A stretch of DNA of 64,000 nt from contig NZ_AUHM01000029.1 in assembly GCF_000423185.1 (NCBI RefSeq), positions 1-64,000 of the forward strand. The letters are read 5' to 3'. How positions within the stretch are numbered: the stretch's first letter is position 1; every line of letters begins with the position of its first letter. Made by a program: the position numbers and the translations under genes. The notes under the pieces were generated by a model. That model saw only the letters and a program-made list of their open reading frames with translations. It ran no database searches and was not told the origin of the DNA. This document shows positions 27,499-35,427 of this stretch, piece by piece. This DNA comes from Inquilinus limosus DSM 16000 (GTDB lineage Bacteria; Pseudomonadota; Alphaproteobacteria; DSM-16000; Inquilinaceae).

Positions 27499-28338
27499 TC
27501 AGGCCGGAACGGCCCCGATAATCTCGAACGCCCGGTCGTGGCTCAGGCTCGGCAGGGCCGCGCGGGCGGCTCGGACACGGTCGAGGTCGAGATCGGCCAT
27601 GACCGCTCCGACCTCGGTCCCGCCATCGGCCAGCACCTCGCCCCAGGGCGAGACGATCAGCGAATGGCCCCAGGTGCGGCGGCCGAGGTGATGCGTGCCG
27701 GTCTGGGCCGGGGCCAGGACGAAGCAGCCGGTTTCGATCGCACGCGCCCGCAGCAGCACCTCCCAATGGGCAGCGCCGGTGGCGCAGGCGAAGGCGGCGG
27801 GCACCGCCAGGATCTCCGCCCCCGTCTTGGCCAGGGCGCGGTGCAGCTGCGGGAAGCGCAGGTCGTAGCAGATGGTCAATCCCAGCCTGCCGCCGCCCGG
27901 CAGCGCCGCCACCACGCCGGCACCGCCGGGCGCGAACTGGGCGCTCTCCCGATGCACCTCGCCGTCCGGCAGGTCGGCGTCGTAGAGATGGATCTTGTCG
28001 TAGCGCGCCAGGATCGCGCCGTCGGGGCCGAGCAGGTAGGACCGGTTGGCGAAGCGCGGCCCGTCGGTGCGCACGACGGCGGAGCCGACCAGCAGCGTCA
28101 CGCCGGTCTCCCGCGCCAGGGCTTGGTAACCGGCCAGCGCCTCGTGCCGCTCCTCCGGCTGCGTCCGCTCCCGCAGCAGCGCCGGGTCCTCGATGATCGC
28201 ATCCGCCACCTCCGGCAGCGCCACCAGCGTCGCGCCGCGGCCGGCGGCGTCGCGGACCAGGGCGCCGGCGGCGGCGAGGTTGGGGCCGACATCCGGGCCG
28301 GCATTCAGCTGGATGCAGGCGGCGCGGATCACGGTCAT
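27499..28338 (-). CDS. carbon-nitrogen hydrolase (nitrilase-superfamily amidase)
   Basis: This 279-residue enzyme has the full Glu-Lys-Cys triad of the nitrilase superfamily: Glu in VALPEVADA near residue 45, Lys in ARYDKIHLYDADLP near residue 110 and the nucleophile Cys in LTICYDLRFPQLH near residue 148. The pattern resembles the Nit1/Nit2 omega-amidase branch, which cleaves amides such as alpha-ketoglutaramate or deaminated glutathione. The start overlaps the stop of the peptide-binding protein gene by four bases (ATGA), so it is the last gene of a three-gene operon. In this setting it may process the imported amide or peptide; that is inference. Confidence 0.9.
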   Translation of the reverse strand: MTVIRAACIQLNAGPDVGPNLAAAGALVRDAAGRGATLVALPEVADAIIEDPALLRERTQPEERHEALAGYQALARETGVTLLVGSAVVRTDGPRFANRSYLLGPDGAILARYDKIHLYDADLPDGEVHRESAQFAPGGAGVVAALPGGGRLGLTICYDLRFPQLHRALAKTGAEILAVPAAFACATGAAHWEVLLRARAIETGCFVLAPAQTGTHHLGRRTWGHSLIVSPWGEVLADGGTEVGAVMADLDLDRVRAARAALPSLSHDRAFEIIGAVPA

Positions 28339-29882
28339 CGCTTCACCCAGACGTTCCAGTAGCGGGGCGCGTCGGCCGGCCAGACCTTGAAGCCGCCGAC
28401 CCGCTGGGCCACGGCGTAGTCGGAGGCGTGGAGATACAGGCTGGCGGCCGGCGCCTCCTCGGTGAACAGCCGGCCGATCTGGTCCAGGACCGACTGCATC
28501 TGCGCCCGGTCGGTGGTGGCGTTGGCCCGGGCCAGCAGGTCGATGGCGCGCGGATCCCTCCAGATCTTGCGGGGCTGCGGTCCGATGATCCGTTCCCACT
28601 GGCCCAGCGGGTCGAGCCGCGGCGAGTAGGAGAAGGACTGCATCTGGAACCTGCCGGTCTGATAGGCGTCGAGCTGGGCGGTCCATTCCAGCACCTCCAG
28701 CTCGACATTCATCCCGATGCTGCGCAGCATGTCCTGCATCAGCACGCCGCAGTCATACATCTCGGCGTAGCGCTTGTTTGCTGTCATCACGATGCGCTGG
28801 CCCTTGTACCCGGCCTCCGCCAGCAGGGCCTTGGCCCGCTCCGGATCATAGGGCAGGGCCTCGGTCTGGGCCTGGGAGTGGTAGGGGCTGAATTCGGGCA
28901 CCGGCGTCGCCGAGAAGGTCGAGCCGCCGAAGGTGACGGCCTCGGTGATCGCGGCACGGTCCAGCGCCATCACGATCGCCTGCCGCACCCGCCTGTCCTT
29001 CAGGATCGGATCCTCGGACTGAAGGATCAGCGCCTCCCAGCCGGGCGTGATGCTGGACTGGACCGCGAGGGCCGGGTTGCCTTGCAACTGGATCCGGTCC
29101 TGCGATTCCAGCGGGGCCGTGTCCAGGGCGCCGGCCTGCAGCGCCGTCAGCTTCGCCGCCGCATCGGGCATGATGTTGAAGCGGACATTGTCGACGAACA
29201 CCTCCTTGCGGCCGACATAGCCGCTCATGGCGTCGTCGCGCGGGGTGTAGCCGTCGAACCGGGTCAGCTCGATATGTTGGCCGGGGCGCCACTCCGACAG
29301 GATGAAGGGGCCGGTGCCGACCGGCTTGTCCCAGCTGCCGTCCGGCTTCACCGAGGCCGGGTGCAGCACCGGCGTGCCGCCGCAATCCATCCGCGCCAGG
29401 TTGTACAGGAAGCCGGCGCTCGGCCGGTCCAGGACATAGACCACGGTGTCCGCGTCGGGGGTGGCGACGCTCTCGACCTTCAGCCCGTTGTCGCCGGTGT
29501 AGACGTCGCGGCAGCGCCATTTGGTGGCCGGGTCCATCAGCCGGTCCCAGGACCATTTCACCTCGGCCGAGGTCATGGTCGCGCCGTTCTGGAACTTCAC
29601 TCCGCGGCGCAGATGGAAGGTGTAGGTCCTGCCGTCCGGCGACACCTCCCAGCGCTCGGCCAGCATCGGCCCGACCTCCAGGTCCTCGCGGAACCCGACC
29701 AGCCCCTCGACGATGTGCTGGTGCACGATGTCGGTGGCGCCGTCGCGGTCGACGCCGGGGTTGGTGCTGCGGATATCGGCCGACAGCACGGTGTTGATGG
29801 TGCCGCCGCGCTGCGGCGTCTCGGCCGCGACGGCGGGGAAGGCCGCCAGCGCCGCCGCTCCCAGAAGCATGAGCCGGTTCAT
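28335..29882 (-). CDS. peptide/oligopeptide ABC transporter substrate-binding protein (SBP_bac_5)
   Basis: This 515-residue periplasmic binding protein of the DppA/OppA class has a Sec signal peptide (short Asn-Arg n-region, Ala/Leu core, cleavage after AVAA near residue 20). It is followed by QRGGTINTVLSADIRSTNPGVDRDG and the domain hallmarks LAERWEVSPDGRTYTFHLRRGVKFQNG and VKPDGSWDKPVGTGPFIL. No permease or ATPase gene is adjacent, so it must share membrane components encoded elsewhere. It lies between an esterase and an amidase and is translationally coupled to the latter. The ligand is unknown. Confidence 0.92.
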   Translation of the reverse strand: MNRLMLLGAAALAAFPAVAAETPQRGGTINTVLSADIRSTNPGVDRDGATDIVHQHIVEGLVGFREDLEVGPMLAERWEVSPDGRTYTFHLRRGVKFQNGATMTSAEVKWSWDRLMDPATKWRCRDVYTGDNGLKVESVATPDADTVVYVLDRPSAGFLYNLARMDCGGTPVLHPASVKPDGSWDKPVGTGPFILSEWRPGQHIELTRFDGYTPRDDAMSGYVGRKEVFVDNVRFNIMPDAAAKLTALQAGALDTAPLESQDRIQLQGNPALAVQSSITPGWEALILQSEDPILKDRRVRQAIVMALDRAAITEAVTFGGSTFSATPVPEFSPYHSQAQTEALPYDPERAKALLAEAGYKGQRIVMTANKRYAEMYDCGVLMQDMLRSIGMNVELEVLEWTAQLDAYQTGRFQMQSFSYSPRLDPLGQWERIIGPQPRKIWRDPRAIDLLARANATTDRAQMQSVLDQIGRLFTEEAPAASLYLHASDYAVAQRVGGFKVWPADAPRYWNVWVKR

Positions 29883-29902
29883 TCTGCCCCCTGTCGTTAT
29901 GG

Positions 29903-30790
29903 TCATGCACCGAAGGCCGGTGCCCGGCCGGGGCCGAGCACCTGGTGGAAGAAATCCCGGGCGCGGTCCGCCACCGCCGCGAAATCGTGGGCGGCGCCGG
30001 GAATGATGTCGTGCCGGACGGCCAGCCCATGCGCCTGCAGGTTGCGGCGCAGGCTGGTCAGCCGGGCGATCCGGTTGGCCCCGGCCCGGTTGGCGTCCGT
30101 CTGCCAGTGCCGGCTGCCCGGCCGATGGGTGATCGAGGCCGTCTCCAGGTCGGCGTCGCCCACCGCCAGATGCACCGGCACCCGGCGCAAGGCGTCCAGG
30201 TCGGGGGCGCGGCCGAACAGCCGCTCCATGTCCCGCGTGCCCACCCACCAGCCGCGCTTCGGGTCGATCAGCGTGACCGACCCCGGGGCGCCGATCGAGA
30301 CGGCGCGCAGCCGCTCCGGATGCAGGTACAGGAAGCGGTGGGCGAAATGGCCGCCGCCGGAGAAGCCGAACAGGCAGAAGCGGTCGAAGCCGAGCCCGGT
30401 GCGCGCCTCGGCCTCCGCCACCATGGTCAGCAGCAGCCGGTCGTACCGGATGCCGCCCTCGGCCAGGTATTTGTAGCCGTCCTCGTTGCCGTCGCCGAGC
30501 GGGTCGGCCGGAAACAGCGGCGCCAGGACGGCGGCGCCGTGCCAGCGGGCGAATTCGGCGAAAGCGTCGCGGGCGGTCTGCACCGCCCGGGTGCTGTCGT
30601 GCACCGCGACCAGCAACGGCACCCGGGCTGGGGCGTCGCGCAGCCGCGGCGGGATCATGAGGCTGTAGGAGAAGCGCGGATCGGCCCGGCAGGCGAGGAG
30701 GGGCGTGGTGCCGGGGCGATGAACCGGCCTCGCCGCCGTGGCGGCAGGGGCCGCTTCGAGATCCGTCTTCGCCACGCCGCCATCCGCCAT
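29903..30790 (-). CDS. alpha/beta hydrolase (poly(3-hydroxybutyrate) depolymerase/esterase-like)
   Basis: This 295-residue alpha/beta hydrolase without a clear signal peptide has the nucleophile elbow LFGFSGGGHFAHRF (Gly-x-Ser-x-Gly, Ser near residue 145). A PVHLAVGDADLE acidic residue follows, and a late GAAHDFAAV region provides His. The N-terminal 40 residues are Ala/Pro-rich. It is the first gene of the leftward operon with the peptide-binding protein and amidase. Only 11 bases separate its ATG from a perfect palindrome, which suggests direct repression. The ester or peptide substrate cannot be deduced. Confidence 0.82.
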   Translation of the reverse strand: MADGGVAKTDLEAAPAATAARPVHRPGTTPLLACRADPRFSYSLMIPPRLRDAPARVPLLVAVHDSTRAVQTARDAFAEFARWHGAAVLAPLFPADPLGDGNEDGYKYLAEGGIRYDRLLLTMVAEAEARTGLGFDRFCLFGFSGGGHFAHRFLYLHPERLRAVSIGAPGSVTLIDPKRGWWVGTRDMERLFGRAPDLDALRRVPVHLAVGDADLETASITHRPGSRHWQTDANRAGANRIARLTSLRRNLQAHGLAVRHDIIPGAAHDFAAVADRARDFFHQVLGPGRAPAFGA

Positions 30791-30801
30791 TGGGCTTCTC
30801 C

Positions 30802-30819
30802 AAAATTGGCGCCAATTTT
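30802..30819. promoter_or_regulatory. perfect 18-bp palindromic operator between GntR gene and esterase operon
   Basis: AAAATTGGCGCCAATTTT is a perfect palindrome located 11 bases before the esterase ATG and about 100 bases before the GntR gene. Its position over the expected promoter or 5' leader of the leftward operon, next to a GntR regulator gene, makes it a likely operator. Binding is inferred. Confidence 0.65.
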
Positions 30820-30823
30820 TTCG

Positions 30824-30838
30824 TGACGATAAACGTCA
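30824..30838. promoter_or_regulatory. second inverted repeat in the GntR/esterase intergenic region
   Basis: TGACG and CGTCA flank ATAAA, giving a 5-bp inverted repeat four bases beyond the 18-bp palindrome. It may be a second half of a compound operator or part of a promoter; the evidence is position and symmetry only. Confidence 0.35.
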
Positions 30839-30916
30839 AAATCGCAGGCGGCAAGCCGGCATGCTACAAGGCTGCAAGCGCGTCGGGCGCGGGCGGGAAC
30901 GAGACACCGAAGGGCG

Positions 30917-31540
30917 ATGAAGCGAAAGGGCATGGACCGGGGCCGGGTCGAGACGCTGGCCGAGGCGATCCGGGACGACATCCTCTACGGCGTCTATAGG
31001 GCCGGGGAGTGGCTGAAGCAGATCGATCTGCAGGAGCGCTATGAGGCCAACCGCTTCGAGGTGCGGCAGGCGCTGGTCGAGCTGAAGAACCGGAGGCTGG
31101 TCGAGCACAAGGTGAACAGCGGCTTCCGCGTCGCCGCGCCCGACCCGCAGGAGCTGGTGCATCTGAAGGCGGTGCGGACGATCCTCGAGACCGGCGCGGC
31201 GGAGCCGGTGGTGGCGCAGGCGACGGCGGCCGACCTGGCCGAGCTCGACGACCTCGCCGCGCGGTTCGAACAGGCGATCGAGACCGGCGATCCGCCGACC
31301 CGGACCGAGCTGAACTACGCCTTCCACCGCCGGCTCTACGACATCGCCGGCAACCCGGTGCTGGCCGGGCTGATCCACGACATGCGCGAGCGCGGCCAGT
31401 CCGGCACCACCGGCCGCTGGTTCACCCTGGCCGGGCTGCGCCTCAGCGCGCAGGAGCACCACGCCATGATCGCGGCGATCCGCGCCCGCGACGCAACGGC
31501 GCTGCGCGAGGTGATCGACCGGCACATCAACCGGAAGTGA
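30917..31540 (+). CDS. GntR-family regulator (FadR/FCD subfamily)
   Basis: This 207-residue transcription factor has an N-terminal winged helix-turn-helix (LAEAIRDDILYGVYRAGEWLKQIDLQERYEANRFEVRQALVEL), then an all-helical FCD ligand-binding domain with the usual HRRLYDIAGN and HHAMIAAIRARDATALREVIDRHI segments. Asp/His positions in the FCD core fit metal-dependent effector binding, but the ligand is unknown. It is divergent from the esterase/binding protein/amidase operon and very likely controls it through the palindrome at 30802. ATG 30917 and ATG 30932 are both possible; each has a purine-rich site just upstream. Confidence 0.9.
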   Translation: MKRKGMDRGRVETLAEAIRDDILYGVYRAGEWLKQIDLQERYEANRFEVRQALVELKNRRLVEHKVNSGFRVAAPDPQELVHLKAVRTILETGAAEPVVAQATAADLAELDDLAARFEQAIETGDPPTRTELNYAFHRRLYDIAGNPVLAGLIHDMRERGQSGTTGRWFTLAGLRLSAQEHHAMIAAIRARDATALREVIDRHINRK

Positions 31541-31616
31541 CAGCGCAAGTCGTGACCCCGCCGGTCTGCGGCCATACGCCGCAGGTCGGCGGGTCGGGGG
31601 AGCGTGCGCCGCGCGG

Positions 31617-32933
31617 CTACGGCGTGGTGCCCGTGCCCTCGGCGGGAGGCGCCGCCGGCGACGACGGGGCGGGCAGGGGCCGCGACGGCTTGGCCCGGGT
31701 CAGCAGCAGCTCGTAGTCGCTCTGGGCGGCGGTGATTTGCGGCGCTGCCGGAGCAGCCGGCTGCGCCGCCGCCGGAGAGATTGCCGGCTGGCCGGGCTGC
31801 GGCGCGCCGGCGGCCCCGGCCGGGGCCAGCCCTGCGGCGGGGGCTGCGGCCGGCGGCTCGCTTCCCAGCGGCCGCGACGGTTTGGCGCGCGACCGCAGCA
31901 TCTCATAGACCGGGTCGTTGGCCTGGGTGGTCTGGGGCGCCGCCGAAGCCGCCGGCTGCGGCGCCGCCGGCGATGCGGTGATGGCCGGCTGGCCGGGCTG
32001 CGGCGAGCCGGGTGCCCCGGCCGCGGCCGGCCCGGCGAAGGCGGCCGGCGGCGGCTCGGTTCCCAGCGGCCGCGACGGCTTGGCGCGCGCCCGCAACGCC
32101 TCGTAGACCGGGTCGACCTGGGTGGTGGTCGTCTCCGGCGCAGCCGGCTGCGGCGCCGCCGATGCCGGGGCAGCGGGCGGCTGACCGGGCTGCGGCGCCG
32201 CGCCCGTCTCGGCCGGTGTCGCGGTCGCCGGCTCGAGCCCCAGCGGCCGTGACGGCTTGGCCCGCGCCAGCAGCGACTCGTAGAGCGACGCCGTTCCCGG
32301 AGCGCCAGGCGGCACGGCCGACGCCGTGACGATCTCCGGCTGCAGCGGGCCGCCGGGACCGGCCGCCGGCGCGGAGGGCGCCGCCTGTGCGATCGCCGCC
32401 TCGGCCGACAGCGCCGCGGAGGGCGCGGTCGAGCCGCCGCTGATCGTATCGACGACACCGGACACCGATGCGATCAGGCCGCCCAGGTCGCGGACGGCCT
32501 CGGCCTGCTCCGGCACACCCCTGACGACGCGGCGGTTCGTCGGGGTCCGCGTCCGGGTCAGGGCCAGTTCGATCTGGTCCTGGGCCTGGCGCAGCGCGGC
32601 ATACTGCTCCGGATTGGCGCGGCGCCCGCCGCGCTCATCGAGCTCCTGCCGCGCATCGACGATCTGCTGCTTGAGCTTCGTCAGGCGCTGACGGGCGGTC
32701 TCGACCGCCAGATCCAGCGTCGACCGCGTCGTCTCGACCTTGCGGGCCAGAAGGCTGGCCGAGGTGGAGGCGTCGGCGACCTCCGTGCCCGCGGGCCCCG
32801 CCGGCTCCGCGCTGCCCGCGCCTTCGTCCGGCAGCTTGGCGAATTCGGGGAAGGGCTTCTGCCGGGGGAGATCGGAGCAGCCCGCGGCCAGGAGCGCCAG
32901 AAGCACCGCCGAATGTATGGTCTTGGCTGACAT
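31617..32933 (-). CDS. repeat-containing lipoprotein of unknown family
   Basis: This 438-residue predicted lipoprotein has a signal peptide ending Ala-Ala-Gly-Cys (Cys19). Residues ~60-150 are charged and helical with a coiled-coil look (AVETARQRLTKLKQQIVDARQELDE, then QYAALRQAQDQIELAL). From residue ~215 to the end, four units share the core Tyr-Glu-x-Leu-Leu-x-Arg-Ala-Lys-Pro-Ser-Arg-Pro-Leu, spaced 59, 66 and 64 residues apart by Pro/Ala/Gln-rich linkers. The linkers resemble cell-wall-spanning spacers. It starts nine bases after the secreted protein gene and is co-transcribed with it. I recognise no family. A structural or anchoring role in the outer membrane or periplasm is inference. 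Confidence 0.75.
   Translation of the reverse strand: MSAKTIHSAVLLALLAAGCSDLPRQKPFPEFAKLPDEGAGSAEPAGPAGTEVADASTSASLLARKVETTRSTLDLAVETARQRLTKLKQQIVDARQELDERGGRRANPEQYAALRQAQDQIELALTRTRTPTNRRVVRGVPEQAEAVRDLGGLIASVSGVVDTISGGSTAPSAALSAEAAIAQAAPSAPAAGPGGPLQPEIVTASAVPPGAPGTASLYESLLARAKPSRPLGLEPATATPAETGAAPQPGQPPAAPASAAPQPAAPETTTTQVDPVYEALRARAKPSRPLGTEPPPAAFAGPAAAGAPGSPQPGQPAITASPAAPQPAASAAPQTTQANDPVYEMLRSRAKPSRPLGSEPPAAAPAAGLAPAGAAGAPQPGQPAISPAAAQPAAPAAPQITAAQSDYELLLTRAKPSRPLPAPSSPAAPPAEGTGTTP
31680..32285 (-). repeat. four in-frame tandem repeats inside the lipoprotein gene
   Basis: The coding core for RAKPSRPL recurs with conserved DNA marks at about 31683, 31875, 32073 and 32250 (spacings 192, 198 and 177 bases, all multiples of three). 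Nucleotide identity between units is high around the core and looser in the linkers, as expected for intragenic duplication followed by divergence. Confidence 0.8.
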
Positions 32934-32942
32934 GACGTTCCC

Positions 32943-33464
32943 TCACCAGGTCGGGGGAAATTCGCTGATCACGAGCACCGCCGGAACGGGACGGGACGAG
33001 GTGTCGACCGCCGCCACCCAGACGGCGTATGTGCCGTCCGCCGGCCTCTGGAAGGTGACCGCCGGATTGATGCCCCCGGCGTCGGTGTCGTCGGCGCAGA
33101 CCCATGTCCCCTGCGGCGTGTGGATGACCAGGGCGATGTCGGAGCCTGCGGCCGCATAGATGCTCAAGGGGCGCTGGCCGCCCTCGAACTCGATCTTCGC
33201 ATCGGGCTGGGTGGGGGTGATGTTGCCGATGCAATCCTGGCCGAGCGCGGTGGCGGAATATCGCCCGCCGGCGATGATGCCGATCGGGTAAGGATCGACC
33301 GGAAAGCCGCCGTTCAGGGAAACCGTCGCATAGGCGGGCCGCGCATCGGGATCGGGTTGGCCGGGCGATGGGGCCGTCGCCACCGTCTGCGCGGCGGCCT
33401 GGGCCGATATTGCCAACCAGGCCGCGATGATCGCGCTGCCCGAGGTCGTTCTGCGGTTGGGCAT
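32943..33464 (-). CDS. secreted protein with a PPC-like beta domain
   Basis: This 173-residue protein has a signal peptide (Arg-Arg, then an Ile/Ala-rich core, cleavage near AAAQT around residue 26). The mature part has SIYAAAGSDIALVIHTPQGTWVCADDTDAGGINPAVTF and ADGTYAVWVAAVD, which resembles the bacterial pre-peptidase C-terminal (PPC) beta-sandwich. Two cysteines (QDCIGN, WVCADD) could form a disulphide. ATG 33464 is preferred because GGGAGGGA lies upstream and because it places the signal peptide at the start. It is the first gene of an operon with the repeat lipoprotein. No enzymatic motif is visible; a binding or adhesive role is possible. Confidence 0.72.
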   Translation of the reverse strand: MPNRRTTSGSAIIAAWLAISAQAAAQTVATAPSPGQPDPDARPAYATVSLNGGFPVDPYPIGIIAGGRYSATALGQDCIGNITPTQPDAKIEFEGGQRPLSIYAAAGSDIALVIHTPQGTWVCADDTDAGGINPAVTFQRPADGTYAVWVAAVDTSSRPVPAVLVISEFPPTW

Positions 33465-33698
33465 CAATTCCCTCCCCCTGCGGCTGGCCAATAGAGCAGC
33501 TCAGAATCGCCAATGGATTGGGAATATTTGGTTTGAATGCCTTCGGTCAATCGTTCTTCGGTGATCTTTTCATCCGGACGGTCGATCGGCGGACCGGAAT
33601 TGCCTCCTCGTCGGATATGAAAGTCGTGAGCATCGCCGAAGAAAATGCGGCCTCGCGCCCGAGGATCGGTCGAGGCAAGAGGCCGTCGCAGGCATAAG

Positions 33699-33738
33699 AA
33701 CCAAAAAGCCCGGCCATTTCTGGCCGGGCTTTTTGGTT
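33699..33738 (-). terminator. intrinsic terminator of tRNA-Ala
   Basis: AACCAAAAAGCCCGGCCA and its exact complement enclose a TTTC loop, an 18-bp perfect stem with a GC-rich centre and A/T-rich base, directly after the tRNA 3' end on the reverse strand. The flanking A/T runs supply the U-tract in either direction. Confidence 0.85.
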
Positions 33739-33739
33739 T

Positions 33740-33815
<76 letters not shown>

Positions 33816-33872
33816 GAAACTCTGGGCGACGCACCGTCCGGCGTGTTTTCCGGGGGGCGTCGGCGGGGGCGG

Positions 33873-33900
33873 ATATTATTCAACCGCCCCGCCTATGCAA
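33873..33900 (-). promoter_or_regulatory. sigma-70-like promoter of tRNA-Ala
   Basis: On the reverse strand TTGCAT (33895-33900) and TAATAT (33873-33878) are separated by 16 bases, close to the housekeeping consensus. They lie about 58 bases before the tRNA 5' end. The region is the most AT-rich part of the intergenic space. Confidence 0.6.
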
Positions 33901-33946
33901 GAGGTTTTTTTGCGGGAATTTTTCAGTCCCGCAATCGGCCCCGCGA

Positions 33947-34414
33947 TCAGCGGTTCCGCTCCTCGTCCTCCTCGATGTCGACGTCGACATCCTCCTCGCC
34001 GAGGTCGTCGGTGTCCTCGATCAGGACGTCCTCGTCCTCGCCGAGATCCTCCTCGGTGTCGAACTCGTCGGCCGGAGCCTTCTCCTTGCCGGGGACCTCC
34101 TCGTCGTCCTCGTCGGCCAGGGCCTCGTCGAGGTCGCCCTCGTCGAGCACCTCGACCTCCTCGACCGCTTCCTCCTCCTCGGCCGTCTCCTCGGTCTCGT
34201 CCTCGAGCAGGGCGTCGGAATCCTCATCGACGGCCCGCACCTTCTCGACCGGCTCGTCGACGATGGTCGGGCGCGACCGGCGCGACTTCAGGAACGCCTC
34301 CGGGTCGAACTCGGTGCCGCATTTCGGGCAGATGATCGGGTCGCGCTGCAGATCGTAGTAGCGGGCCCCGCAATTGTGGCAGATGCGCTTGGCGCCCCAT
34401 TCAGGTTTCGCCAC
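33947..34414 (-). CDS. FYDLN-type acidic protein (TIGR02300 family)
   Basis: This 155-residue protein has a short N-terminal zinc-ribbon-like part: WGAKRICHNCGARYYDLQRDPIICPKCG has two Cys-x-x-Cys pairs. A long, extremely acidic Asp/Glu tail follows, probably disordered. This is the alphaproteobacterial TIGR02300/FYDLN family, of unknown role. Here the signature FYDLN reads YYDLQ. The GTG start at 34414 is chosen because GAGGAGG lies upstream. In relatives the gene commonly lies next to aroA-cmk-rpsA, as it does here apart from aroA, which is not present in the 245 bases before cmk. Confidence 0.9.
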   Translation of the reverse strand: MAKPEWGAKRICHNCGARYYDLQRDPIICPKCGTEFDPEAFLKSRRSRPTIVDEPVEKVRAVDEDSDALLEDETEETAEEEEAVEEVEVLDEGDLDEALADEDDEEVPGKEKAPADEFDTEEDLGEDEDVLIEDTDDLGEEDVDVDIEEDEERNR

Positions 34415-34659
34415 GCCGAGCCTCCTCGGGTCATGTCGGGATAGAAGCGCGCCATCTGCCATGGCCGGGGCCGGCTGTCAAAAACAAAAAGCCGTTCCCG
34501 GCGCGGGTCGCCGTTCCACCATCCTCCCGGCCATGCTATCAGCCCGCGGTTCGGCAGTTCTCGCCACGGGGCGCAACCCGGGGCCGGTGATGGGATGGTC
34601 GCCTTGCAACTCGTGATTTTCCGCCCGAAGGGGCCGCTCGGCGCCCGAGGCCCGGCGGC

Positions 34660-35304
34660 ATGACCGTGATCGCCATCGACGGCACCGCCGCCTCGGGCAA
34701 GGGCACGCTGGCCCGCCGGCTGGCGGCCGCCTACGGCTTCGACCATCTCGACACCGGCCTGCTGTACCGTGCCGTCGGCATCGCCGTGCTGCGCGCCGGC
34801 GGCGATCCGGACGACCCGATCGCCGGCCTCGCCGCGGTGCTGGCGCTGGATCCGGCCGCGCTCGGCGATCCGGAACTGCGCGGCGATGTCGCGGCCCAGG
34901 CGGCCAGCCGGGTGTCGGCCATCCCCGGGGTTCGCACGGCGCTGCTCGACTTCCAGCGCCGCTTTGCCGCCCGCCGGCCGGGGGCGGTGCTCGACGGCCG
35001 CGACATCGGCACCGTGATCTGCCCGGACGCCCCGGCCAAGATCTTCGTCACCGCCACGCTGGAAGCCCGCGCGATGCGCCGGTGGAAGGAGTTGCGGGAG
35101 CGCGGCCTCCGGTCTATATACGACGAGGTCCTCGACGACCTGAGACAGAGAGACGAGCGCGACCGTCGCCGCGCCGTGGCCCCACTGGTCCCGGCGAGCG
35201 ACGCTTTTCTGTTGGATACGAGCCAGCTGACGGCGGACGAGGTGTTCGACCAGGCCCTGGCTTACGTGTCCCGCCGGATCGGCCCCCCGCGCGACGCCGT
35301 CTGA
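34660..35304 (+). CDS. cmk: cytidylate kinase
   Basis: This 214-residue (d)CMP kinase phosphorylates CMP/dCMP with ATP in pyrimidine salvage and DNA precursor supply. P-loop IDGTAASGKGTLARRLA lies near residue 5. HLDTGLLYRAVG, the CMP-binding VLDGRDIGTVICPDAPAKIFVTA near residue 108 and the lid RDERDRRRAVAPL complete the pattern. The length is normal for the family. It lies 123 bases upstream of rpsA, the common bacterial cmk-rpsA pairing. The 245 bases before it include a 21-codon frame (34595-34663) ending in an ATGA overlap with the start, whose meaning is unclear. Confidence 0.96.
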   Translation: MTVIAIDGTAASGKGTLARRLAAAYGFDHLDTGLLYRAVGIAVLRAGGDPDDPIAGLAAVLALDPAALGDPELRGDVAAQAASRVSAIPGVRTALLDFQRRFAARRPGAVLDGRDIGTVICPDAPAKIFVTATLEARAMRRWKELRERGLRSIYDEVLDDLRQRDERDRRRAVAPLVPASDAFLLDTSQLTADEVFDQALAYVSRRIGPPRDAV

Positions 35305-35427
35305 CCCTCGGGCCGCCGTCGATCGAAAGATGGAGATACGGGCATCGGGCCCGGCCCGGCCATCGCGCTCTCCCAGGCGGGACGACCCGCCGGCGCGGCG
35401 GCCGGTTTGTCTCTAACGGGAGTTTTC

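Noticed and set aside
31680..32285. CRISPR-like array suggested by regularly spaced repeats
   Set aside because: The repeats are in frame within a protein gene, are spaced 177-198 bases apart, and encode a conserved peptide core; there are no short unique spacers and no cas genes.
33902..33935. GCGGGA/TCCCGC hairpin next to a T run as a terminator of the FYDLN-protein gene
   Set aside because: In the direction of that gene the stem is followed by A residues rather than T, so it does not have terminator polarity.
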